From contig NZ_BSTF01000001.1 of the NCBI RefSeq assembly GCF_030269365.1, positions 372,001 through 436,000 on the forward strand: a stretch of 64,000 bases of DNA, written 5' to 3'. Within the stretch, counting starts at the first letter, position 1. Each line of letters opens with the position of its first letter. The notes below the pieces were generated by a model. The model made no database searches and was not told the origin of the DNA. It worked only from the letters and a program-made list of their open reading frames with translations. This document shows positions 29,608 through 39,292 of this stretch, in pieces. This DNA comes from Lentzea sp. NBRC 102530. Its GTDB lineage: Bacteria > Actinomycetota > Actinomycetes > Mycobacteriales > Pseudonocardiaceae. The translations under genes were made by a program, and so were the position numbers.

Positions 29608-32145
29608 GTGCTCGTCGGGCGGGAGCGGGAACGGGAACGGCTGGCCGCGCTGTCGCGCTCGGGCGGTTCGCTGCTGGTCGTCGGCGAACCGGGGGTGGGC
29701 AAGTCGGCGCTGCTGGCCACGCTCGACGGCCACCTGGTCACCGGTGTGGAGGCCGAGCACGACCTGCCGCACGCGGGCCTGCACCAGGTTCTGCACCCGT
29801 TCCTCGAGCTGTCCACCGTGCCCGGTGCGCGGCGCGAGGCCCTGGAAGTCGTGTTCGGACTCTCCGACGGTCCCGCGCCGCCGCCGCACCTGGTCGGACT
29901 CGCCGCGCTCGACGTGCTCTCGGCCGCGCGGTGCGTGGTGCTGGTGGACGACGCGCACTGGCTGGATCCCGCGAGCCAGGACGTGCTCGGTTTCGTGGCC
30001 CGGCGGCTGACCGGTTCGGTGCTGGTCGTGGCAGCGCGGACGCCGGTGTTCGCGGGGGTGCCGACGCTGGCGCTGGAACCGCTCTCACCCGCGGACGCCC
30101 GGTCGTTGCTGGACGAGGTCGCTCCCACGTTGAGCACCGGACGCCGGGCGTCGGTGCTCGCGCAGGCGGACGGGAACCCGTTGGCGCTCACCGAACTCCC
30201 GTTCGGCGGCGACACCCTGGAAGAGGCGTTCGCCGCCCGGTGCGCGGCCCTGCCCGCTGAATCGCGCTCCGCCCTGCTGTCCCTGGCGCTGGGCGGCGCT
30301 CCGTGCCCGGAACTCGCGCCCGCGGTCGAGGCCAGGCTGGTCGACCGCGCCGGCGCGTTCCGGCACCCGCTGATCAGGACGGCGGTCGTGCGCGCCGCAG
30401 ACGAGTCCGAGGTGCGGGACACCCACCGCCGCCTCGCCTTCGCGGTCGAGGAACCCGACCGCCGCGCGTGGCACCTGGCGGAGGCTTCTCCTGGCGCCGA
30501 CGAGAACGTGGCCTGCCTGCTGGAGAAGACCGCCGACCGGGCGTTGGCCCGAGGTGGCGCGGTCGCGGCCGTGCGCGCGTTGGAACGCGCCGCGGCGCTG
30601 GGTTCCGCCGACTGGCGGGTGCGCCGTTCGTTGCGGGCGGCCGAACTCGCCGCCGAGGCGGGCCGGCGGGACGACGTCGACCGCATCCTCTCCGCGCTGC
30701 GCGGCCTGGACCTGACCGCCCGTGAACGCGCTCTCGTGACGTGGCTGCCCACGGCGTTCGACGACGGCGTGGGCGTGGCGGGCCCGGCCGAACTGGTCGG
30801 CCTGGCCGAAGCCGTGGCGGCCGACGACGTGGAACTGGGCCTGCGGATCTTCTGGAGCGTCGCGATGCGCTGCTTCTGGGTCGAACCCGGCGCGGCCGTC
30901 CGCGACCGCATCGCCGCCATCGCCCGCCGGCTGCCGATCGACCCCGGTGATCCCCGCATGCTGGCGATGGCCGCCTACGTGTGCCCGGTGCGGCAGAGCG
31001 ACGCGGTGGTGGCGGGCCTGCGCGCGGCCACCGGGGTGGGAACCGGCGCGAGCCTCCCCGCCGACGGCACCGCCGCTCTCCGCTCCGCCGGCGACCCGGC
31101 GACGCTGAGGTTGCTCGGCAGCGCCGCACTCCAGGTGGGTGCGTTCGCCGACTCGGTCCGCCTCTCGCACGCCGCCGGTCTCGGGTTCCGGGCCCAGGGC
31201 CGGTTCGGGCTCCTCGCCCGCGCGTTGGCCGTGGAAGCCTGGAGCCGCACCCGCCTGGGCGACATCGCCGTCGCCGCTCCGCTCGCTGACGAGGCCGCGC
31301 TGCTGGCCGAGGAGACCAGCCAGCCGTACATGCACGGCCTGGCCGTGGCCGTGCAAGCCGAGATCGCCGCACTCCAGGGCTGCTACGAGCGTTCCGCGGA
31401 CCTCGCCGCCCTGGCGGAACGGATCGGCCTCGCCGCCGGTGCCCGCCCGGTGCTGGCCACGGTTCAACTGGCGAGGAGCCTCGCGGCGCTGGGCGAGGGC
31501 CGCTACGCCGACGCGTACGCCGCGGTCCTGCGGGTCCACGACCCGGCCGACCCGGCGTACCAGCTGGCGCTGCGCCGCTACGTGCTGCCGGAACTGGCCG
31601 AGGCCGCCATCCGCAGCGGCAACGCCGACGAGGCCCGCAAGATCGTCGAGGAACTGGACACCGCCACCACCTCACCCGCACTGGCCTCCGGACTCCGCCA
31701 CGCGCGAGCACTCCTGGCACCGGAACCCGAGGCGTTGTTCGAGGCGGCCCTGGACGCCGAGAGCTCGCCGTGGGAGCGCGCTCGGGTGCGCCTGGCGTTC
31801 GGGGAGTGGCTGCGCCGGCAGCGGCGGATCGCCCAGGCCCGCCCGCACCTGAAGGCGGCGGCGGAGGCGTTCGAGGCGTTCGGCACGGTGGACTGGGCGG
31901 AGCGGGCGCGGGAGGAGCTGCGCGCGTCCGGGGAGTCGCGCGGGGTCGCGGGCGAACTGACCGAGCACGAACTGACGATCGCGCGGCTGGCGGCGGACGG
32001 GCTGACCAACAAGGAGATCGGCGAACGCCTGCACCTCTCGCACCGCACGGTCAGCACGCACCTGCACCGCATCTTCCCGAAGCTCGGGGTGACGGCCCGG
32101 GCGGAGCTCAAGGAAGCGCTGGCGGAGGCCCGCACGGGCGAGTGA
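29608..32145 (+). CDS. LuxR-family LAL-type regulator (AAA ATPase)
   Basis: 845 residues, the size of large ATP-binding LuxR (LAL) regulators. It starts MLVGRERERERL, then Walker A VVGEPGVGKSALL and Walker B CVVLVDDAHWLD, a long alpha-helical TPR-like middle (~300-770), and a C-terminal LuxR helix-turn-helix (LTEHELTIARLAADGLTNKE, THLHRIFPKLGV). The open frame extends to 29557 inside the previous gene, but GTG 29608 gives the normal family start. LALs often activate catabolic or antibiotic genes; the nearest downstream same-strand gene is the exported hydrolase at 32253. Confidence 0.92.
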   Translation: MLVGRERERERLAALSRSGGSLLVVGEPGVGKSALLATLDGHLVTGVEAEHDLPHAGLHQVLHPFLELSTVPGARREALEVVFGLSDGPAPPPHLVGLAALDVLSAARCVVLVDDAHWLDPASQDVLGFVARRLTGSVLVVAARTPVFAGVPTLALEPLSPADARSLLDEVAPTLSTGRRASVLAQADGNPLALTELPFGGDTLEEAFAARCAALPAESRSALLSLALGGAPCPELAPAVEARLVDRAGAFRHPLIRTAVVRAADESEVRDTHRRLAFAVEEPDRRAWHLAEASPGADENVACLLEKTADRALARGGAVAAVRALERAAALGSADWRVRRSLRAAELAAEAGRRDDVDRILSALRGLDLTARERALVTWLPTAFDDGVGVAGPAELVGLAEAVAADDVELGLRIFWSVAMRCFWVEPGAAVRDRIAAIARRLPIDPGDPRMLAMAAYVCPVRQSDAVVAGLRAATGVGTGASLPADGTAALRSAGDPATLRLLGSAALQVGAFADSVRLSHAAGLGFRAQGRFGLLARALAVEAWSRTRLGDIAVAAPLADEAALLAEETSQPYMHGLAVAVQAEIAALQGCYERSADLAALAERIGLAAGARPVLATVQLARSLAALGEGRYADAYAAVLRVHDPADPAYQLALRRYVLPELAEAAIRSGNADEARKIVEELDTATTSPALASGLRHARALLAPEPEALFEAALDAESSPWERARVRLAFGEWLRRQRRIAQARPHLKAAAEAFEAFGTVDWAERAREELRASGESRGVAGELTEHELTIARLAADGLTNKEIGERLHLSHRTVSTHLHRIFPKLGVTARAELKEALAEARTGE

Positions 32146-32252
32146 CGGCTCGGCCGGAACGGCGGCCAGGGGCGATGGTGGAGCCGTGACGTACTCGGCC
32201 ACCGTCACCTGACGCTCGCGACCCCACCCTCCCCGCCCCTACCGTCGCCCGC

Positions 32253-33227
32253 ATGATCAGCAGGCGACAGTTCTCCCAGGCACTAGCCGTGGCCGGCCTG
32301 GCCACACCCCTCGTCACCACCGCCACGGCCCACGCCACCCCGAGCTGGGGTCCGATCAGGCAGATCAGGGCCGGCCTGCTCGACATCGGCTACGCGGAGA
32401 TGGGCCCCGCCGACGGCCCGGTCACGATCCTGCTGCACGGCTGGCCCTACGACATCCACAGCTACGTCGACGTCGCCCCGGCACTGGCCGCGCAGGGCCG
32501 CCGCGTGCTCATTCCGTACCTGCGCGGCTACGGCCCGACCAGGTTCCTCCGCGCGAGCACCACCCGCAACGGCCAGCAGTCCGCGCTGGCGGCCGACGTG
32601 ATCGCGTTCATGGACGCCCTGAAGATCCGCAAGGCCACCGTCGCAGGCTTCGACTGGGGCGCCCGGACGGCCTGCATCACCGCCGCCCTGTGGCCCGAGC
32701 GGGTCAACGCGCTCGTGTCGGTCAGCGGCTACCTGGTCGTGAACCTCAAGCAGAACCAGGAACCGCTGTCCCCGCAGGCCGAACTCGGCTGGTGGTACCA
32801 GTACTACTTCGCCACCGAACGCGGCGTGAAGGGCTACGAGCAGAACTCCTACGAGTTCAACAAGCTCATCTGGAAGCTGGCCTCCCCGCAGTGGAACTTC
32901 GACGAAGCCACCTACGCCCAGAGCGCCACGGCCTGGCAGAACCCCGACCACGTCGCGATCGTCATCCACAACTACCGCTGGCGCCTGCAACTCGCGCAGG
33001 GCGAGCACCGCTACGACGCCCTGGAACGCAAGCTGCAGGCCAAGCCCGTGATCAGCGTGCCGACGATCACGATCGCCAGCGACTTCGACGGACCGAACTC
33101 CGACGGAGCCGCGTACCGCAAGCAGTTCAGCGGCCGCTACGAGCACCGCGTCCTCGACGGCATCGGCCACAACGTGCCGCAGGAGGCCCCCGAGGCGTTC
33201 ACGAAGGCGGTCCTCGACGTCGGCTAG
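32253..33227 (+). CDS. Tat-exported alpha/beta hydrolase, epoxide hydrolase/haloalkane dehalogenase type
   Basis: 324 residues. Twin-arginine signal SRRQFSQALAVAGLA with cleavage near AHA. The alpha/beta fold shows HGWPYDIHSY (oxyanion HGWP) and nucleophile elbow AGFDWGART with Asp134 in place of Ser, which marks the epoxide hydrolase/haloalkane dehalogenase branch; IGHNVPQEAP supplies the His. The catalytic acid is not clearly placed. Export suggests it acts on an environmental epoxide or halide, or an exported metabolite. It converges with the amidohydrolase gene by a 4-base overlap. Confidence 0.85.
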   Translation: MISRRQFSQALAVAGLATPLVTTATAHATPSWGPIRQIRAGLLDIGYAEMGPADGPVTILLHGWPYDIHSYVDVAPALAAQGRRVLIPYLRGYGPTRFLRASTTRNGQQSALAADVIAFMDALKIRKATVAGFDWGARTACITAALWPERVNALVSVSGYLVVNLKQNQEPLSPQAELGWWYQYYFATERGVKGYEQNSYEFNKLIWKLASPQWNFDEATYAQSATAWQNPDHVAIVIHNYRWRLQLAQGEHRYDALERKLQAKPVISVPTITIASDFDGPNSDGAAYRKQFSGRYEHRVLDGIGHNVPQEAPEAFTKAVLDVG

Positions 33228-34576
33228 GGCGTCAGGATCCCGCCGGCCTCGCGGCGGATCCGCAACGACGACGCCCGCGCGTCCCTGACGATCCGGCCGA
33301 CGTCGTGCACCAACCGCCCGCCGCGCTTGATGATCCGCCCGTCGGAGAACACCGTGTCGACGTTGGCCGTGCTCGCCTGCACCGCCGTCGTCTCGACCAA
33401 GCCGCCCGGTGCGAGGTTGATGTCGTCGGCACGCAGCAGGATCACGTCCGCGCGCTTGCCGACGGTGATCGACCCGGTGACGTCGCCGAGCCCCAGCGCG
33501 CGGGCGCCGTTCAACGTCGCCATCTCCAGGACGTCGCGGAACCCCACCTCGGGCAGGAGCCGCATGGTCTCGAACACGTCCGACGGCGCGATCGACGTGG
33601 CGTCCGAGGACAGCGACACCGGCACCCCGGCCTGCCGGAACCTCAGCAACGCCGACCGCGGATCACCGGCTGCGCCGAGCAGGAACTCCGAGTGCGGTGC
33701 CCACGAGAACTTCGTGCCGGTGCGCGCGACGATCTCGACGTCGCTGTCCAACGCCGTGACGTAGTGGCACAGCAGGGTTTTCGGGCCGAGCCACCCGCGC
33801 CGTTCGAAGTCGGCGGCGTCCACGATCCGCGGTGGTGCCTGCCCGGCGTGGATCGAGACGGGCAGGCCGCGGCCGACGGCCGCGTCCATGTCCGCGACGA
33901 ACGCCGCTTCTGTGCTCTGCGACGGCCCGCGCACCGCCACCCCGAAGTGCACCAGCCCGGACGAACCGTCCGCGAAGTACTGCTGCCGCACGCGGTCCAC
34001 GTCCGTGAAGTCCATCGGCACGTCCCGCGGCATCTGGTCGACGTGGCCGTAGGAGAACCGGGCGCGCAGGAACCCGTCGCGGTGCGCGCGCAGCTCGGCG
34101 TCGGCGTGCTCGGGCGTGCGGGTGTTGTTGGACCAGTTGTGGACGGTCGTGACGCCCGCGTTCGCGAGTTCGGCGAGCCCGAGCAGCACGCTCCGGTACA
34201 CGTCGACCGCGGTGTACAACGTGGACGTGGCCCGCTTGGCGGCGAAGTAGGGGAATCCGTCGGCCACGAAGTTGCGGCCCAGCGCACTCCACATGTGGTG
34301 GTGGGTGTTGACGAAACCGGGCAGGACGATCATGTCGGTGGCGTCCACGACCTGCGCGCCCCGCGCGGCCAGGTCGGGTCCGACCGCGACGATCCGGCCG
34401 TCGTCGATCAGCACGTCCGCGCGCGGCAGCACCCCGAGCACCGGGTCGACGGTGACCACGGCGCCGTCGCGGATCAGGTAACGGCGCCGGCCCGTGTCCG
34501 CGGTGGCGGTGCCGGGCACGGCGGACACGGCCAGTGCCGCGCCCAGGGACTTCGTGAGGGTCCTTCGGTCGATCAT
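33224..34576 (-). CDS. Exported amidohydrolase (chlorohydrolase/deaminase-like)
   Basis: 450 residues. N-terminal DRRTLTKSLGAALAVSA is a twin-arginine-like signal with cleavage after TATA. The metal site reads VLPGFVNTHHHMWSALG (HxH), SIHAGQAPP (His), LLCHYVTALD (His) and LSSDATSIA (Asp), typical of the atrazine chlorohydrolase/guanine deaminase group of amidohydrolases. An exported member is unusual, and the substrate is unknown. ATG 34576 is 5 bases after GAGGAGG. It is the second exported amidohydrolase of the window, of a different subfamily from the one at 3424. Confidence 0.87.
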   Translation of the reverse strand: MIDRRTLTKSLGAALAVSAVPGTATADTGRRRYLIRDGAVVTVDPVLGVLPRADVLIDDGRIVAVGPDLAARGAQVVDATDMIVLPGFVNTHHHMWSALGRNFVADGFPYFAAKRATSTLYTAVDVYRSVLLGLAELANAGVTTVHNWSNNTRTPEHADAELRAHRDGFLRARFSYGHVDQMPRDVPMDFTDVDRVRQQYFADGSSGLVHFGVAVRGPSQSTEAAFVADMDAAVGRGLPVSIHAGQAPPRIVDAADFERRGWLGPKTLLCHYVTALDSDVEIVARTGTKFSWAPHSEFLLGAAGDPRSALLRFRQAGVPVSLSSDATSIAPSDVFETMRLLPEVGFRDVLEMATLNGARALGLGDVTGSITVGKRADVILLRADDINLAPGGLVETTAVQASTANVDTVFSDGRIIKRGGRLVHDVGRIVRDARASSLRIRREAGGILTP

Positions 34577-34703
34577 GCGGCCTCCTCAGGCAGGGAGACC
34601 CGTCATGCTCGCCCGGTGGTCAGCGGTGTGTCACGGACGGGGAAAGCGGTTGCTCCGCCCGGCTCAGCGCGCACGCCCGAGTCGCGGCAAGCGGTAGCCC
34701 GCG

Positions 34704-34813
34704 CCGATCACCGCGCCCGGCCCAGACAGCCGGCCTCTGCCCCGGTCACCGCGCCGGGCTCGGTCGCCCGCCCGCGCCCGGCCCGGGCGGCCGTCCACCC
34801 CGGTCACCGCGCC
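34704..34813. repeat. Three short degenerate repeats downstream of binding-lipoprotein copy 2
   Basis: CGATCACCGCGCC (34705) and CGGTCACCGCGCC (34743, 34801) recur within about 110 bases. The third copy includes the stop codon of the lipoprotein gene. The rest of 34577-34803 is GC-rich with no gene seen. Confidence 0.35.
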
Positions 34814-35841
34814 TGGTCCAGCGGCCGCACGTGCTCGGCCGAGCCGATCAGCTCGTCGATCTTCGGCCGGGCCGCGGCCAGCCTGCTCTCCTCACTCGCC
34901 TGCCGCCGCACCACCTCGTCCACGTTGGACGCCTGCACCAGCAGCCCCGGCGCGACCAGCCACCCCTCGGGCAACGCCCGCCCCTTCGCGTGCTCAGCGA
35001 GCAACCACCCCGCCACCGCGCCCTTCAGGAAGTGCTCCGCCGACACCGTCGCGAACAGGTGCCCGTCCCGCACCCCCTGCAACGCCTTCGCGTCCAGGCT
35101 GAACGCCCCCGCCAGCCACGTCGCGCCCTTCTCGGCGTGCACGGCGGCCAGGTTGATCGCGTCCACGTCACCGGCGCCGAGCAACGCCACCGCGTCCGGG
35201 TTCGCCTGCGCCAGCCACCGCCACGTGTTGAGGTTCGCCCCGAGGTCCCGCCCGGTGTCCAACGGCCCGATCACCTGCAGCTTCGGCAACCGCTCCGCCA
35301 GCCGTTCGCGCAACCCGAGCGACCGGGCGTCCAGCGCGGGCATCGCGGGGGAGTTGCTGCCGATCACGACCTTGCCCGCGGAGTCGGCGGGCAGGCGTTC
35401 CGCCGTCGCGTCCGCGAGCACGCGGCCGAGTTCGTAGTTGTCGTTCTCGATCAGCAACCGCACGCCGCTGCCCGGCGCGACCTGCCCACCCGCCACCGCG
35501 ATCACCGGCACGCCCTGCTCGACGACCTGCGCCATCGGCTCGGCCACGAGTTCGGGTGCCACGGCGGACAGTCCGATGCCGCCCTTCGCGCGCGTGGCGA
35601 GGTCGCGCAGCAACGTCGCCTGCTTCAGCCCGTCGTGGGTGTCCGGTCCCGTCGTCTCCGTCCGCACGCCCCCGGAGATGGCCGCGCCCGCCCGGAACCC
35701 CTCGCTCATCTCCTTCGAGAAGTCGCGGCTGGTGTTCTGCGACACGAACCCGATCGTCGGTGGGTCATCGGACGACTGTTCGGCACCGCACCCCGCCATC
35801 AGCAAAACCGCAGGCAGGATCACGAGAGCGGAACGGAACAC
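34804..35841 (-). CDS. Orphan sugar-binding lipoprotein, copy 2
   Basis: 345 residues, paralogue of the lipoprotein at 14457. Lipobox LMAGCGAE, then TIGFVSQNTSRDF, GIGLSAVAPELVAEPM, VPVIAVAGGQ, and ATVSAEHFLKGAVAGWLLAE, all colinear with copy 1. It lacks an adjacent ABC transporter. It is divergent from the second GGDEF-EAL gene across 124 bases, so the pair is kept together although the arrangement differs from copy 1. GTG 35841 has GGGG 7 bases upstream; TTG 35847 is the alternative start. Role as ligand receptor for the partner is inferred. Confidence 0.87.
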   Translation of the reverse strand: MFRSALVILPAVLLMAGCGAEQSSDDPPTIGFVSQNTSRDFSKEMSEGFRAGAAISGGVRTETTGPDTHDGLKQATLLRDLATRAKGGIGLSAVAPELVAEPMAQVVEQGVPVIAVAGGQVAPGSGVRLLIENDNYELGRVLADATAERLPADSAGKVVIGSNSPAMPALDARSLGLRERLAERLPKLQVIGPLDTGRDLGANLNTWRWLAQANPDAVALLGAGDVDAINLAAVHAEKGATWLAGAFSLDAKALQGVRDGHLFATVSAEHFLKGAVAGWLLAEHAKGRALPEGWLVAPGLLVQASNVDEVVRRQASEESRLAAARPKIDELIGSAEHVRPLDQAR

Positions 35842-35965
35842 GGTCAAGCCCCATCAGTCGGCCGGTGAAAGCCGAGGACGTTATCGCACAGCACGCCGAG
35901 GTGTCGGCTTGCGTGCGGTCCTTTGGCTGCGTACCAATAGCTACTTCGCAGGGAAGGCGGCACCG

Positions 35966-37921
35966 ATGCTGTCCAACTGGGTCGAGGCCCGCACCACCGT
36001 GCAGACGACGGTCGTCAGTCTGACGGTCGGTCTCGCCGCGCTGGCCGGCCTCGCCCTGTGGACGAGCCTGAGCATGCAGCAGGCGGCCACGCACCTGCAC
36101 GAACTCAACGAGGTCAGCGACCGCTGGGGAGTCGTCGTGCAGAACGTCGACGTCGCCGACCACGCGCTCACCGACTACGTCCGCTCCGGCACGCCGATCA
36201 TGAGCCAGCCCGTCGCGACCGCCGCCGGTGCCGCCGACGAAAGCCTGCGCTGGCTCCAGGAGCACGGCACCCCCGCCGACGTCCGCGCCGCCACGATCGC
36301 CCGCGACCTCTACGACGACTACACGGTGCTGCTGCGCGAGACCGTCATCGCCGCGGATCCCGTCACGACCCTGCAGAAGGCCGACCAGGCCGAGCTCACG
36401 CTGGCGTCGTTGCGCAAACAGCTCTCCACGGTCGTGCAGCTCAAACGCCTGGAGACCACGGAATACCTGCGTTCGGCGGAACTGCGGAACGGCAACCTGC
36501 GCACCGCCGCGCTCGTCGCGTTCATCGTCGACCTGGGGCTCGTCGGGTTGTGCGGCGTCGTCCTGCTCGGACACCGCCGCAAGATCCTGCGCCAGGCCGC
36601 CAAGAGCGAGCACGAGGCGATGCACGACGCGTTGACGGGCCTGGCCAACCGCACGTTGCTCACCCAGCACACCGCGCAGGCCATCCGCCGCAGCAACCAG
36701 ACCGGTGATCCGCTCGGGTTGTTCCTGATCGACCTCAACCGCTTCAAGCCGATCAACGACACCCTCGGTCACGCGTTCGGTGACCGGCTGCTGCAACTCG
36801 TCGCCACGCGGTTGACGAGCGCCGTCCGCGAGGTCGACACGGTCGCCCGGCTCGGCGGGGACGAGTTCGCCGTGCTGCTGCCGTCGGTGAGCACGGCCGC
36901 GAACGCCCTGGTCGTCGCCCAGCGCGTGCACAAGGCGCTGGACGAAGCCGTCGACCTGGACGGACTCTCGGTCGACGTGGGGTGCAGCATCGGCGTCGCG
37001 CTCTACCCGACGGACTCCGCCGACGCGCACGAACTGCTCAAGCACGCCGACATCGCGATGTACGCGGCCAAGCGCGCCCGCCTCGGCACCGCCGTCTACG
37101 AGCCGGGCCTCGACGAGCACAGCGCCGCCCAGCTCACCGTGATCAGCGACCTGCGCCGCGCCCTCGACCAGGCCGAACTCGTCCTGCACTACCAGCCGAA
37201 GGCCGACCTGCGCAGCGGCACGGTCTGCGGCGCCGAGGTGCTGTGCCGCTGGCAGCACCCGCGGCACGGCCTGCTCGGGCCGGACCGGTTCATCCCGGCC
37301 GCCGAGGAGACCGGGCTCATCGAGCCGCTCACCCGGTACGTCCTCGACCACGCGCTGGCCCAGCACCGCGCCTGGCACCTCGACGGCCGGGACGTGCCGA
37401 TCTCGGTCAACGTCGGCGCGCAGTGCCTGCACGATCGGACGTTCCCCGAGCAGGTCGCCGCGTCGCTGGAACGCCACCACGTCCCGGCGGGCGTGCTGAC
37501 GCTGGAGATCACCGAGAGCGCGATCATCGCCGACCCGCACCGGGCGAGCGACGTCCTGACGCGGTTGCGCGACCTCGGCGTGCGGCTCTCGATCGACGAC
37601 TTCGGCACCGGCTACTCGTCCATCGCCTACCTGCGCACGATGCCGGTGCACGAGATGAAGATCGACCGCTCGTTCACGACGAACATGCGCACGGACCCGT
37701 CCAGCGGCGCGATCACCCGCTCGTTGCTGGGACTCGCGCACAACCTGGAGCTGGAGGTCGTGGCCGAGGGCGTCGAGGACGAGGAGACGTGGAACGTCCT
37801 CGCCGCCCTCGGCTGCGACATCGTGCAGGGCTACTGCCTGAGCAGACCGCTGCCCGCCGACGAGTTCGCCGTCTGGTTGCGGGACCGGTCTGTGAAGGAA
37901 CTGATCACTACCTCTGACTAG
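35966..37921 (+). CDS. Membrane GGDEF-EAL c-di-GMP enzyme, copy 2
   Basis: 651 residues. TM at ~13-34, extracellular helical domain, TM at ~180-203, GGDEF domain and EAL domain, colinear with copy 1 including HELNEVSDRWGVV near the first TM. GGDEF (297-301) is intact with an REVD inhibition site at 288-291. The EAL signature reads EVL (424-426), a variant; the other EAL motifs (ITESAI, SIDDFGTGYSS, AEGVEDEE) are kept, so hydrolysis is still plausible. ATG 35966 is preceded by GGGAAGG. It overlaps the convergent M28 peptidase gene by 14 bases. Confidence 0.92.
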   Translation: MLSNWVEARTTVQTTVVSLTVGLAALAGLALWTSLSMQQAATHLHELNEVSDRWGVVVQNVDVADHALTDYVRSGTPIMSQPVATAAGAADESLRWLQEHGTPADVRAATIARDLYDDYTVLLRETVIAADPVTTLQKADQAELTLASLRKQLSTVVQLKRLETTEYLRSAELRNGNLRTAALVAFIVDLGLVGLCGVVLLGHRRKILRQAAKSEHEAMHDALTGLANRTLLTQHTAQAIRRSNQTGDPLGLFLIDLNRFKPINDTLGHAFGDRLLQLVATRLTSAVREVDTVARLGGDEFAVLLPSVSTAANALVVAQRVHKALDEAVDLDGLSVDVGCSIGVALYPTDSADAHELLKHADIAMYAAKRARLGTAVYEPGLDEHSAAQLTVISDLRRALDQAELVLHYQPKADLRSGTVCGAEVLCRWQHPRHGLLGPDRFIPAAEETGLIEPLTRYVLDHALAQHRAWHLDGRDVPISVNVGAQCLHDRTFPEQVAASLERHHVPAGVLTLEITESAIIADPHRASDVLTRLRDLGVRLSIDDFGTGYSSIAYLRTMPVHEMKIDRSFTTNMRTDPSSGAITRSLLGLAHNLELEVVAEGVEDEETWNVLAALGCDIVQGYCLSRPLPADEFAVWLRDRSVKELITTSD

Positions 37922-39239
37922 CGAGGCGGTAGGCGGCCGCGCCGATCAGCTCCAGCGAGACCTGCAACCGTTCCAGGCTCACGTTGTCCCGGATCGTGTC
38001 CTCGGGCGTGTGGTAGATCGGTTCCAGGTTCGCCGGACCGGCCTCGCCGCGCCAGCTGAAGTTCGCCGACGCCATGCCCTTCTCGTGGAACGGCACGTGA
38101 TCGCTCGACCCGCGCGCCACCGGCCCGTGCACCCGCGGGTCGTAGCCGAGTCGTTGCGCCGCCGCCCTCACCGCCGCCGTGGTCGCGTTGTCGGCACCGT
38201 CGACCGACAGCAACCAGTACGCGGTCGCGGGGGAGTGGCTGGTGGCGACCATGTCGTTCTGGAACACGCCCTTGATCCGCGCGATCTCCTCGGGCGGCAA
38301 CTGCGAGACGTAATGGCGCGAGCCGAGCAGCCCCTGTTCCTCCGAGCCCCACAACGCGAACCGCAGCGCCTTGTGCGTCGGCAGGTACCGCAGGACACGT
38401 GCGAGTTCCAGGCACAGGACCGTACCGCTGCCGTCGTCGTTGGCACCCGGCGAACCCGGCACGCTGTCGTAGTGCGCGGAGACCATCACGACCCCGTTGT
38501 CGCGCCACGGGAACGTCGCCGGCCGGTCCGCGATCACGTTGTAGGACGTCAGGTTCGGGTGGTGCGTCGTCTTGATCGTCAGCTCACCGGTGCCCTGCGC
38601 GCGCAGCTTCTCGGTGTGCACCTGGGCGAGCCCGATCACCGGCACGGTGACGGTGCGGTCCAGTGTGGGGGAGAAGGCACTGGACTTGCTCGCGGTGGCG
38701 GAGATCCGGCCGAGCACCACGGCCACGGCGCCGCGTTCGATCGCCGCGTGCGTGGGCGCGGAGCCGGTCGGGGCGTTGACGTAGAAGGCGATCTTGCCGG
38801 TCAGGTCCGGCAGGGCGCCGTCGGTGACCTCGACGAACGGCGCCCTGACCGTGACGCCGAGCGTGCCGAAGCGCGAGGCGCCGGCCTGCCACCTGCCGTT
38901 GACGTCGGCGAGGTACTTGTCCGGCACGGTGAACGGCTGGGTCGTCACCTGGTACCGCAACGACTTCAGCTCGCGCACCAGGTAGTCGCGCGCCCGGTGC
39001 TCGGACTCGGTGCCGCCGATCCGCGGGCCGATCTTCTCGCTGAGCACCTTGAGGTGTTCGAGGGCGGAGCGGGCGCGCACCCGTGCCACGACGGGGAAGT
39101 CGCCGAGGTTCAGGTCCGGCGGGTGCGAGGCGCCCGGCCGCTGCTCGGTGGCCGCGAGCGCGCTCGCGGGATTGGCCACGACAGCGGCCACTCCGGCCGC
39201 CGCTGCGAAGAAGTCACGTCTGCGCAAGTCGTCCCCCAT
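37908..39239 (-). CDS. Exported M28-family zinc aminopeptidase
   Basis: 443 residues. Twin-arginine signal LRRRDFFAAAAGVAA, cleavage near ALA. A PA (protease-associated) insert at ~140-220 precedes the M28 metallopeptidase core: SAHYDSVPGSPGANDDGSG (His, Asp ligands), WGSEEQGLLGSRHYV (Glu pair) and GSSDHVPFHEKG (His). It removes N-terminal residues from peptides outside the cell, by family. The start is uncertain because GGGAG sits right against ATG 39239; a TTG four codons later is possible. Confidence 0.88.
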   Translation of the reverse strand: MGDDLRRRDFFAAAAGVAAVVANPASALAATEQRPGASHPPDLNLGDFPVVARVRARSALEHLKVLSEKIGPRIGGTESEHRARDYLVRELKSLRYQVTTQPFTVPDKYLADVNGRWQAGASRFGTLGVTVRAPFVEVTDGALPDLTGKIAFYVNAPTGSAPTHAAIERGAVAVVLGRISATASKSSAFSPTLDRTVTVPVIGLAQVHTEKLRAQGTGELTIKTTHHPNLTSYNVIADRPATFPWRDNGVVMVSAHYDSVPGSPGANDDGSGTVLCLELARVLRYLPTHKALRFALWGSEEQGLLGSRHYVSQLPPEEIARIKGVFQNDMVATSHSPATAYWLLSVDGADNATTAAVRAAAQRLGYDPRVHGPVARGSSDHVPFHEKGMASANFSWRGEAGPANLEPIYHTPEDTIRDNVSLERLQVSLELIGAAAYRLASQR

Positions 39240-39292
39240 CTCCCGAAGTTCTCAGGGAAACGTAGGCAGGACTTCAACTCTTCGACAACCGA

